From Opisthorchis felineus (lineage: Eukaryota; Platyhelminthes; Trematoda; Opisthorchiida; Opisthorchiidae), in assembly GCA_004794785.1 (NCBI GenBank), contig SJOL01006634.1, positions 230,300 through 294,299 of the forward strand: DNA of 64,000 bases. Direction: 5' to 3'. Shown one piece after another: positions 1-11,302 of the stretch (positions are counted from its first letter, which is position 1; each line of letters starts with the position of its first letter). Below the pieces are notes generated by a model, which was not told the origin of the DNA, made no database searches, and was given only the letters and a program-made list of their open reading frames with translations. The position numbers were made by a program, and so were the translations under genes.

Positions 1-960
1 TGGCTTGTCTTCGTATGTTCCATTGGCGGATTTCTGATTTACAGTGGTTCCGCATTTTCGAAATGCCAGCTCGTCTTCTCCGTCTCCTGTAGTCAACTTT
101 TTGGAAAATAGTTGAGACCTCTTTTCCAGAAGACGCCGAATCCTTTTCGGTAGCTTGCGGCTCATTCGGCTGCGTGCTGGTTTTCTTGGGACGAACATCG
201 CGTCAGCCTCGTGAACTTAGTGGACAATGGTCCTGTGTAGATCTTCTACTGAGGCTGGTCCCATTTTTACTTGTTCCAGAAATGTGCGCATTCCTGAAAT
301 GTCTGCACGGTAGATGTTTCGAATCCACGTTTGAGGTTCGGGATTCCTGGCCCAGTAGCAGATGAAATCAAATGTCAGCACACGGTGGTCACTTTGTCTC
401 AGTTGAGCGTTAATTTTAACCTTACCGGCGAACTGTCTTTCGTTGGTGATGACGAAATCGAAGAGGGATGGTTGTTGGCCTGCGCGGTATCTGGTGGGCG
501 CAACGACATGTTGAGTCCGAGCGCTCTGTTGAACGACTGTGTTCAACGCCGCTGAAAAAGGTCCACTTGGTCCGACGCGCTGGAGCCCCATCCAGGAGGC
601 CTCTGGAGCGTTGAAATCACCTACCAGCAAGAGATGAGTGAAGCAGAGGTTGGAGGAGAGTTGCTCAAGGGTTTGTACGAGGAGTATTCTTCCGGAGGAC
701 ACGAGGGACAACGGTAGACCACACCGACAAGGAGAGAATCAGACCCGCGCAGCGGGATTTGAATCCACAGTGCATTACAAAAAGGTGCAGGAGCGGTATC
801 AGAGAGGACAATCGGGATGGGCAGGGCCGCATGTAGGTACAATGCTACCCCACCAGCCCTCCTTCGTTTTGAGTCAGCTCGAAAAATGGAGTAGCCGTCT
901 ATCGAGATCTCCGCGTCAGAGACATCTGGTGTGAGTCAAGTCTCAGTGAACGCGCTTATG
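1..960 (-). mobile_element. CR1-like LINE, endonuclease part (continues beyond left edge)
   Basis: Reading leftward from about 935, the minus strand encodes an apurinic-type endonuclease of a CR1/Jockey-like non-LTR retrotransposon. Visible blocks are DAEISIDGYSIFRADSKRRR (about 930-870), GGVALYLHAALP, GVVYRCPS, then after a frameshift near 680 LLVGDFNAPEASW, SLFDFVIT and the catalytic-type SDHRVL. The segment from 217 to 1 continues as a basic linker (SRKLPKRIRRLLEKRSQLF) that normally precedes reverse transcriptase, so the RT lies outside the window. At least one frameshift and in-frame stops mean it is not functional. The family placement rests on GDFNAPEASW and the order of blocks. Confidence 0.82.
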
Positions 961-1614
961 GACGGCTGTTCGAGGTGAACTGACTGTTTAATATCGCAAA
1001 GTTTGTTGAACTGGCTGAGGCAGTTAGTGGACAAGCAGTTCAACACTGTCTCTGCTGCCTCCGAAGGTGAGGAGCCGAGAGGTCATAATTGCGGATGTGC
1101 ACTGTTAATGAACACCAGCTACCAGATATTTTATCCAGTAAGGGAAAGCCAGGCCAGTCTTTTCGAAGAAGGAAACGGCAAACAGCCGCTGGGGGGGCAG
1201 GTCATGGAGGAGGCAAATGAGGCGTTTGCTGCCATCGGAACAATGGGAACAGAACGGAGATGGCCAGAGCGTGTTAACCGAGGCTAAATGATGACGGAGC
1301 GTGTGTTGAATGGGCTTCGTGGCGTATAATACGTCCTCAGGAATGACAAATTGTCTTTTGCCTGGTTTAAGTTGTTTAGGGTTAGGCAAGAAGAGGCACC
1401 ACTCAGTTAATGCTACTAAACAATCTGAGGTTGCTTGCAGCTCCATCTTTACCGACCTCGAAATTCGAGAGGGGTTGTGAGCTGTCTTCTGGCTGTGAGA
1501 CGCTTCTTTGAACATACCGGGGAGAGAGATGATGGGGATTCGCGGTATAGGGACAGCTTTGAGGAGATGGACGGGAGAGGTGTCATAATGGAATATACGT
1601 CTGATATACGTCAG
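961..1614. other. no recognised gene
   Basis: Nothing identified. A 221-codon open frame on the minus strand (1105-1770) runs across this stretch and into the antisense of the neighbouring CR1 RT. I see no domain in it. Confidence 0.4.
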
Positions 1615-2435
1615 CGACCTTCCAGACGTTCTTTCAAGTCCATGTCTACTTTTTCGGACGACTTGAAATCCTGCAGTACCAATGCCAGTGCCCTCCAAAT
1701 GAATGTAGACGCTGCAAATCGGTGGACGATGGACTGGCACCTTCCTCTGAATGACGAAAAGTGCGTCCATATGTCATTTGGAGGAGACTCAGCGAACGCC
1801 TATGTCCTGCACGTTGAGAATGGACCAGAAGATATCACGAAGATAGATGCCAAAAAGGATTTGGGTATCGGGCCCTCTTCAAACATATCCTTCTCATTGC
1901 ACCATGAGAAATCGGCCCAAAAGACATTCACCGTTCTATGGATGATTCGGCGCACCTTCTCCCGTATTACTCTCATGGACTCCGAAATACTCTATGAGGC
2001 CTTCTTCAGACCACTTCTTGAATACGTCAACCAAGTTGTCTACTCAGGGCGCACGAAGGACGTAACCCTCACTGAGTGTTTCCAGCGAGCTGCTACGAAA
2101 ATGGTTGCCGGCCATAAATCCGTGGACTACTAAATGCATCTCGCGGCGCTTGACCTCTTTCCCCTCGAGTATCGCCGCTTTCGAGGGAACCTAATTCTTA
2201 CTTATGCCCTGTTCGAACAAGGTTTGTCCAACGGATTTTTCACTTTTGAGCCAGCAGTTACACGGCGGGGACATGTTAAGATTTTCAAGCTCAGAGCGCA
2301 CACTTTTACTGGGAAAACTTTTTCTCATTTCTTGCAGTAGCTGCGTGGAATAACCTTCCTACATTAGTCGCCCACGCTCCTTCTAGAGCCCAGTTCAAAG
2401 CACTATTAGACTTTTTTTATGCGAGTCCTTGTGCT
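1615..2435 (+). mobile_element. CR1-like LINE, 3' part of reverse transcriptase (5' truncated)
   Basis: The copy starts at the RT active-site block (here FSDDLKS, where the second CR1 copy in this window has FADDLKS), then continues with [46 protein letters not shown] and [19 protein letters not shown] at 2131-2133 interrupts the frame. The same frame resumes with [16 protein letters not shown] sequence to 2340, and the typical CR1 C-terminus AAWNNLPTLVAHAPSRAQFK follows at about 2340-2400. The 5' truncation, the stop and the changed active site make it a dead copy. It is clearly more diverged from the copies at 3.5-5.0 kb than those are from each other. Confidence 0.85.
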
Positions 2436-2455
2436 GGCAAACATACTGCCCCGTG

Positions 2456-2775
2456 CTGAGTTCTTAAAGAGCAGTGCTACAGCCTTTTTTCGGTTGTGCT
2501 TCTCAGGTGAACGGCAGCCGCTGAACGACAAGAACGAAACCGCCCAGGAAACTTGGGCAAAAGCCTCAATCCTGTGTATCAATCCGTGAATCTGTGAGGT
2601 CTGATATTCCTTTACCCTTTGTTGCCCGGACCTGATAACTTAAAGAACGGTGCTACAAGCATTTCACCTTGTGCCTTTCAGGTAAACCGGTGCGGCAGAA
2701 CGATGAAGAGAAACCCGACACGGGGAAATTTGGCATAAATCTCTACCGTGTGTATCGGTTGGTGAATCCACGTGT
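2456..2775 (+). repeat. direct repeat of about 176 bases after CR1 copy
   Basis: Two imperfect units lie head to tail just after the CR1 coding end. The first begins TTAAAGAGCAGTGCTACAG (about 2465) and the second TTAAAGAACGGTGCTACAAG (about 2640). Each continues through a TTTCAGGT/TCTCAGGT block, an AACGA(A/T)GA-type block and a CGTGTGTATC.GTTGGTGAATC-like block. They may be 3' UTR repeats of the LINE. Confidence 0.6.
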
Positions 2776-3536
2776 CCCCCGCGATTGTCCGTGAAGTCAG
2801 CCAAAAATGGTAAGCTATGATTGGCCCATAATCTCACCACCAAGTGTACCCTCCTCTGGTCCGATCCGGTTACCCATGCATCCTTAATCTGGACGTAGTG
2901 TCCAACTTTTCTAGACGGTTCGCCTCCGAGAGCCAGTGGGCTACAACGGCTCGGAGTCAAGAGCGTCCCGGACCCTTAAAGTCCACCCTAAGGCGAGCTC
3001 AGGTAAACAGCCTAATGATTCACAGGTTGATACGCAGGATCGAGGCTTTCGCTCAAGCTTCCGGGTTGGGTTTGTTCTTGTCATTCAGAGGCTGTCGTTC
3101 ACTTAAAAGGCACAGGCGAAAAAGGGTGTGGCGCTGCTCTTTAAGCTCTCAGCGAGGAGCAGTAAGCTCGGCAGCGCGAGGACTCACGCAAAAAGGGCTG
3201 GTGCTATTACCGCAACCTCACAAAGATTTTCCGGTTGTTTCCTCTCATACAAACTGCACCCATGCAATAACTACCTCATTTTTGAATGCATAGTTATATA
3301 TCGTCGCCGTGTCGCGCTTTTGGTATCATTGATTTGTGCCGACATTACTCGCATAAGGTGCATGTATCAACCGTGTAAGTCGCCGGAGATTACATGAGGA
3401 AAAACGCGACATCTCAGTCAAAGACGGAGTGCAAGTGGAAAAAACCTTTAAAAACACTGTTTCAGTGCACATAAGCCGAAGTAAAGTTGCATTTGTTATT
3501 AAAATCGCACGGAGTCTATCATGAAACTCTCATAGG
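2776..3536. other. no recognised gene
   Basis: Short open frames on both strands, none recognisable. No tRNA-like or LINE blocks seen. Confidence 0.4.
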
Positions 3537-4104
3537 TCACAAAAATGAAAAATCGAAATGTTGTGATAATAGTGATAGTGTTTTGGAACTGGGTACAAGA
3601 TGGAACGTGAACAAATGCCGGAGGAACGTATTCCACGCAACAACTAACCAACATGAGGAAAATTGTTGACTAATAATAGTGTCCGCTCTGAGCTTGAAAA
3701 CCTCACCTTGTCCCTGCCGTGTGTTAACGGGGTCAATCCTGGAAAGCCTGTTGACCAAACCCTGTTCAAACGGGGAATAATCAAGTATTAGATCTCCTCG
3801 GAGATGACGATACTCCAGGCGAAGAAGGTCAAGCACCATGAGACGCGTTTCCTTGTTCACGGATTTAAGGCCGGCAAGCATTTTCGTAGCGGCTCGTTGA
3901 ACACGCTCAATGAGGGTTGGGTCCTTCTTGCGTTCTGAGTAGACAATTTGGCTGGCATATTCAAGAAGCCGTCTGGCGTAGGCCCTATAGAGTATTTGGA
4001 AGTCCATGCGAATAATACGGGAGAAAGTGCGCCGAGTCATCCGTAGAACGGCGAATAACTTTGGAGCCGATTTCTCATGGTGCAGTGAGAAGTACATGTT
4101 TGAA
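3537..4104 (-). mobile_element. CR1-like LINE 3' end, minus strand
   Basis: The minus strand reads [71 protein letters not shown] and ends with a WNTFL...[12 protein letters not shown] block. This is the C-terminal part of a CR1-like RT plus the conserved terminal segment. The 186-codon frame is open but holds only this fragment. Its inner 263 bases are repeated almost exactly, in inverted orientation, at 4693-4955. Confidence 0.85.
3842..4104. repeat. left arm of 263-base inverted repeat
   Basis: The reverse complement of 3842-4104 aligns without gaps to 4693-4955. I counted four mismatches, two near each end, with about 235 identical bases in the middle. The arms enclose a 588-base spacer holding the RT core. 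Confidence 0.9.
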
Positions 4105-5012
4105 GAGAGACAGATACCAAAATCACCTTTAGCATCCCCAGTTCAACATGGATTCCTAACAAGTCGTTCTTGCGTGACGAACATGCTCGCATTTATGGAC
4201 AGCTTAACCCAAGCTAAGAACGAAAGACTCATACCGCATGCCATATCTTTCGACTTCTCAAAACCATTCGGTCGAGTTCCACACGTCCCACCGCTCCACA
4301 AACTCGGAATTCAAGGGGAAATTCTAAGCTGGATTTCAGCGGTCCTATCGGACAGAACATACCGAGTCGAAGTTGGCTCGACCTACTGCTCTTCGGCGCC
4401 GGTCTTCATTGAAGTTCCTCAAGGCTCCGTCTTGGAACCACTGCCGTTTCCGATCTACGTCAACGACCTACCAGACATTCTTCCAAGTCCATGTCTACTT
4501 TTTGCGGACGACCTGAAATCCTAGAGTTCAAATGCCAATGCCCTCCAAAAGGATGTTGGACTGCCACCTTCCAGTGAATGATGAAAAGTGCGTTCATGTG
4601 TAATTCGGATGGGACTCAGCAAACGCCTTTGGCGTGCATGGTGAGAATAGACCAGAAGACATTACGACACTAGATGCCGAAAAGGGTTCAGGTTCAAACG
4701 TGCACTTCTCACTGCACCATGAGAAATCGGCTCCAAAGTTATTCGCCGTTCTACGGATGACTCGGCGCACTTTCTCCCGTATTATTCGCATGGACTTCCA
4801 AATACTCTATAGGGCCTACGCCAGACGGCTTCTTGAATATGCCAGCCAAATTGTCTACTCAGAACGCAAGAAGGACCCAACCCTCATTGAGCGTGTTCAA
4901 CGAGCCGCTACGAAAATGCTTGCCGGCCTTAAATCCGTGAACTATGAAACGCGTCCCGCGGTGTTTGACCTCTTTCCCCTGGGGTATCGTCGCCTCCGAG
5001 GAGATTATTTAT
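4105..5012 (+). mobile_element. CR1-like LINE, reverse transcriptase core, plus strand
   Basis: The first block, QHGFLTSRSCVTNMLAFMDS, is the RT region before motif A. It is followed by ISFDFSKPFGRVPH (motif A, D kept), VPQGSVLEPLPFPIYVNDLP and the catalytic box LLFADDLKS near 4500. A TAG right after the box and frameshifts near 4530-4640 break the frame. The C-terminal half resumes at 4700 and stops at about 5012, where a SINE begins. This copy directly abuts the minus-strand piece at 3537-4104, an arrangement that normal insertion of one element does not produce. Confidence 0.85.
4693..4955. repeat. right arm of 263-base inverted repeat
   Basis: Partner of 3842-4104. Both arms encode the same part of the CR1 RT C-terminus, on opposite strands. 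Confidence 0.9.
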
Positions 5013-5206
5013 GCGTGATGGCTCAATGGTAAGAACGCGAATTTACTGACCGGAAGGTCCGTTGTTCGTTCCCGACCTCTGCCTCTCGACTTCCTCAGTC
5101 AAGGCCTGGGGAACCTGGCAGTATCCCAGTCCTGGTGCTTCCTTCGGGTGGCATGGCGGCTAGGCACCCAAAGGGTGCTGCGGCTGAACCATTTTTTTCA
5201 GCTTTC
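5013..5206 (+). mobile_element. SINE-1 (tRNA-derived)
   Basis: It begins with a decayed tRNA-like head (ATGGCTCAATGG as A-box, TTGTTCGTTCCCGACC as B-box), followed by the family body CTCTGCCTCTCGACTTCC, AACCTGGCAGTATCCCAG and GGTGGCATGGCGGCTAGG. A T-rich tail ends at 5206. It sits exactly between a truncated CR1 copy and an RTE-like copy. Confidence 0.85.
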
Positions 5207-6275
5207 GCCTGAGTTCACTATTCCGTGGTGCAAGACAAGACTGCCCTCTCTCGCCTTCCCTGTTCACGTTTGTTATTGATCCGCTGCTTGAAATTTCTGT
5301 CTACTTCTGAAACCCTAAGGTCGAAATGCTCCCCTGGCGGTCGCTCGCAGACATTGACAATGCGGGTGATATGGCTATCCTTTTTTTCAGATCTTTCAAA
5401 AGTGCAACCCATTTCAAGTGACCTAAGCAGTTCCGTCGCACGGTGTGGCAGCATGCACTTCACGCCTGCTACAAGACTGGGTGGGATCCAACTCAAACCT
5501 CATGCTAGCAGGTAAGATAGTCGAGGTGGTAGATAAGTTGATTCACCTAGGCAGTTGTACAAGTTCCGATTGTCTGTCTGGGGATGAGGTTACTTCTCGA
5601 ATCGGGAAGGTCAGGGCAGCTTCTGAAAACCTCCAACACCTATGGCGCCGACGCAACGTTAGATTATCTGTCAAGGGTAGAGTTCACACTGCGGTAGTGC
5701 GATCCATACTGTTTTGCGGATGAGAAACATAGCCTCTACGTGCAGAGGACATACGAAGGTCGTCAATGTTTGACCATCGATATCTCCGAAGCATTGGTCG
5801 GGTCTGGTGGAAACACCGGGTTAGCAGTGCTGAAGTACGTCAGATGGTTTTAGGGAGAATGAATTCTTCGCGATACATGAGTTACGCTGGTTACGACATG
5901 CACCTTACATGTCAGAAGACCGTCTGCCTCGCGGAGCTATTTTTGCCCAACCTTGTGCTCAGTGGAAGCGATCGAGAGGCGGACAGTGTATGACTTGGCA
6001 ACGAAGTATGAAAACACCAACCAGTAAACTTAGTCGGGTCGACAGCTGGCGGCTTTCCGGATGGGGATCCCGGGACTCAACTCATCAGTAGTTAATGACA
6101 CTGGCAGAAATGGCTCGGTCGCGCAGTCAGTGGAGTTCGTGCATCAAAGCTATCGCTTTCAGTACGTAGCTGTCCAGTTCCGAACTAACTGTAAAGGCCG
6201 TCGTCCTCAACGCATGGTTGTGTCTCCCACTTTTCGGTGATCAAAACTATAGCAGCTGTAACCAGTGTACCGATG
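5207..6275 (+). mobile_element. RTE-like LINE (family RTE-1), 5' truncated
   Basis: It starts inside the RT at the block corresponding to SPEFTTSSGVRQGCPLS. The usual YADD box is decayed (LADIDNAGDMAIL). The C-terminal blocks follow: HLWRRRNVRLSVKGRVHTA, FDHRYLRSIGRVWWKHRVS, then a decayed HRLRWLGH region, MSEDRLPR and GGQCMTWQRSMK. The 3' UTR runs to about 6275 with the AACTGT.GCAGCT.TAACCA.TGTAC signature shared with the copies at 37.6 and 59.3 kb. Several frameshifts and stops are present. It ends about 130 bases before the ALKBH6 start codon. Confidence 0.85.
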
Positions 6276-6402
6276 GTACAGGGTCTATAGCTGATAAATT
6301 GAGATTTGAAAATATTGTTCTCCTTTTTTGTGGATTCACTGCTAGTGAGACGAGCGTTTATTCATATTTTCAGCCTTTTTCTTTAGTTTATTTGCCTTCG
6401 AT

Positions 6403-8478
<2,076 letters not shown>

Positions 8479-8609
8479 TATGACTTTGTTTCCCTTTTTC
8501 TCCCGACTGTCTGAATTAGTAGTTGTGGCAATGTATCGAAGTAGTGATTACTCGGATACGTCTATTGTTTGTTGTTCAGGCGGCTGTCAAACGGTGACAA
8601 TTTACCTTT

Positions 8610-8750
8610 CGGCTGTAACACCCCTTCGTTGCATAGCCGGTGTGCCACCCGAGGGCTGAATATTGGCAAGCTGTCCAAGCCCCCACAGAAGCAGTTGATA
8701 TGCCAGGGTGGCATTCGGACCGAGAACCTTCTGGTCAATAAGCTCGCACC
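8610..8750 (-). mobile_element. SINE-1 remnant, minus strand
   Basis: Diverged copy with GGCTGTAACACCCCTTCG, GTGCCACCCGAGGGCTG, a degenerate B-box (GGCATTCGGACCGAGAACC) and CTTCTGGTCAATAAGCTCGC. It starts 130 bases after the ALKBH6 stop, so it may lie in the 3' UTR. Confidence 0.7.
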
Positions 8751-10199
8751 TTCACCAATGGCTGTGGTGGTTGTGCTATTCAGTACGCATATTCAATTGA
8801 TGCGTTCGAAAGACAGCTGTTCAGGTTCAATGGAGTTGACGTTTCGATGACCAAGGCCCTCCTTTATCCAGGATAGTCAGAGAAGAAGTGATTCAAATGC
8901 AAAGAGAGCGGTGTTAGTTTCTACTCGTTGTGATGTATGAGTACTCGTGACTGGTGTATCCGGCACATTTGTGCAAGAAGTCAATTTCGTTGTGTTTCAC
9001 CTCCTGGTCCCGCGTTTTAACGAGTGGATGTCTCGAATAGATGGCTAGTGTGTGTTTTGTTCATGGCGATTGATGCTGTGGCGGAGTGCGTCATTCGCGA
9101 GAACGACACAAGCAATGAAAGTCTAATGAGTGCTCCAGTGCATGAGAAGCAGTGGCTTTCGGCTTTCTCACGTGAACTAGATAGGGCCTGACTTTCGTCT
9201 CCCAGTTTGTCAGGCAGCTTAAGCGTTCGTCATTATACTTGACACCTTCACCTTTAGGACCCCGGTCTTTGTTCCGCGCCAGGCTTCCTAGGTCTTTATC
9301 CTTCGCAGTGAGTTTGGCCAACTTGTGCCGACAGTCTTCATGGAGCTCCAAATGGCCCATAAATGCAGGCGCGATAGTACACAGTTATGAACTTGCTCGT
9401 TTTTTCGATTGACCCGGTCTATATTTGGCTCTAAGCATTTGAAACAAGGAGTCCTATAATTTAGTGAGCAAGAACGGCGAGGTCCAAATTAGGGGACTAA
9501 CATTTCGTTTTTCATAACTCGTGGGCATAAAATATACAAATTTATAGGCAAACAGTATAATAACGATAGGGAAGAGATCACGTGGGATCATGTAACCCAT
9601 GGCTCGGGGCGGTTATTGTGGATATGATTTAACCCAGCACCTCCCGGACACAACTAATTGGTGAATTCTGATCAATAAGGCTTCATTATTGAGGCTCGGC
9701 TATCAGAATTATGCAGCACGGTCACCATTGGTCGACTGAATTCATCGAGGTGACCTGTGAGAGCGCGTTTGTTAATCAATCAAGACAGGCCACGGGGCCT
9801 TGGCTGACGTCTTCGGAACTGCTTTTGAATGAATGCTTTGCAGATGTTTGGATATTCTGTGTGACCGATACACGTCGGTTCTAGCCCCATTCTAGATGAA
9901 CTGAGCGACAGAAAGACACAGGTAGGTGGCTAATGGCATGTAGTGCAAGTCACCGAATACAATGCCAACAGTAAGATGAGTAAGACTTGCTGCGGCTGCT
10001 AACCTCTGCTTGATGTTGACAGATACATGATTATCTTTGAAAGGTGCTCGCCAGAAAATGCTTATGAAAAAACGGGCCTTTCGATCGATCTTTACAAACG
10101 ACCATCCTTCGATAAGAAACGCGCTTCGTTCTCATTCTAAAGACCCATTGAGGGACTCATCGAAGATTTCTTTCGGTATTTGATCCTTTGTAGGAAAGA
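8751..10199. other. no recognised gene
   Basis: Only short, unrecognised open frames. The longest is 89 codons on the minus strand at 9091-9360. Confidence 0.4.
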
Positions 10200-11302
10200 C
10201 CTGACCGTTCGAAGAACTCGCGGGGAATCAAGCTGGGCTTCGCCCTGGTCGAGGATGAGTCGACCTTGAGACAAATTCTTGAACAGTGCCACTCCTTCAG
10301 ACGTCCCACATTGGTCGTTTTTCCGGATTTGAAAGCTGCTTTTGATTCTGTCTGGCGATCAAAGGTGTCCCTTCCAAATTTCTATCCCCTTTGAGGACAT
10401 TGTATGCGGACTCCTGTGGGCGCGAGTATACAGGAAGCTTTTGCCTGAGTTCACCACGTCCAGTGGTGTAACAAGGCTGTCCTCTTTCACCTTTTCTTTT
10501 CAACTTTGTTATTGATATGCTGCTTGAAATTTCTCTACCTGCCTCTGAAACCTCGGGAGTCGAAATGCTCCTGGGACGTTCCCTCACAGACATTGAGTAT
10601 GCAGACGAAATTGCTCTCCTTGGTTCAGATCCTTCCCAAATGCAAACGACTTTAAATAGCCCAAGTAACTCTGCCGCGCTTCACACCTGCAAAGTGTAAA
10701 GTACTGCTACAAGACTGGGTTGGATCAAACCCACACCTCATGCTCGCAGGCGAGCCAGTCGACGTGGTAGATAAATTTGTTTACCTGGGCAGCTGTATAA
10801 GTTTCGGTGGACTGGCTGGAGATGAGATTAGTCCTCGAATCTGAAAGGCCAGGGCGGCTTTTGCCAACCTCCGACACCTATGGCGCCGACGTGACGTGAG
10901 TTTGTCTGTCAAGGGAAGAGTTTACACTGCGGCGGTGCGATCCATACTGCCTTATGGATCAGAAACGTAGCCCCTACGCGCAGGGGACATACAGAAGATG
11001 CCAGTGTTTGACCATCGGTGTCTCGGAAGCATTGGTCAGGTCTGGTGGGAACATCGGATTAGCAATGCTGAGGTACGCCAGAGGGCCCTGGGAAGAAGGT
11101 ACTCTTCCGCGATAGATGAATTACTCACGCTTCATAGGTTACGCTGGTTGGGACATGTACTCCGCATGCCAGAAGACCGCCTGCCACGCAGAGCTCTCTT
11201 CGCCAAGCCCTGTGCTGAGTGGAAGCGACCGAGAGGTGGACAGTGTATGACCTGGCAACGAAGTACGAAAACACCAACCAGTAAACTTAGTCGGGTCGAC
11301 AT
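10200..11302 (+). mobile_element. RTE-like LINE (RTE-1), truncated at both ends
   Basis: It starts in the RT (AGFRP-like region, LRQILEQCHSFRRPTLVVF, DLKAAFDSV) and runs through SGVTRLSSFTFSFQLCYX-like sequence to IEYADEIALLGSDPSQMQ. Here the second catalytic aspartate of YADD is glutamate (YADE). C-terminal blocks: SVKGRVYTAAVRSI, PVFDHRCLGSIGQVWWEHRI, HRLRWLGHVLRMPEDRLP, GGQCMTWQRS. It ends abruptly at GTCGGGTCGACA and lacks the family 3' UTR. Multiple frameshifts are present. Confidence 0.87.
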
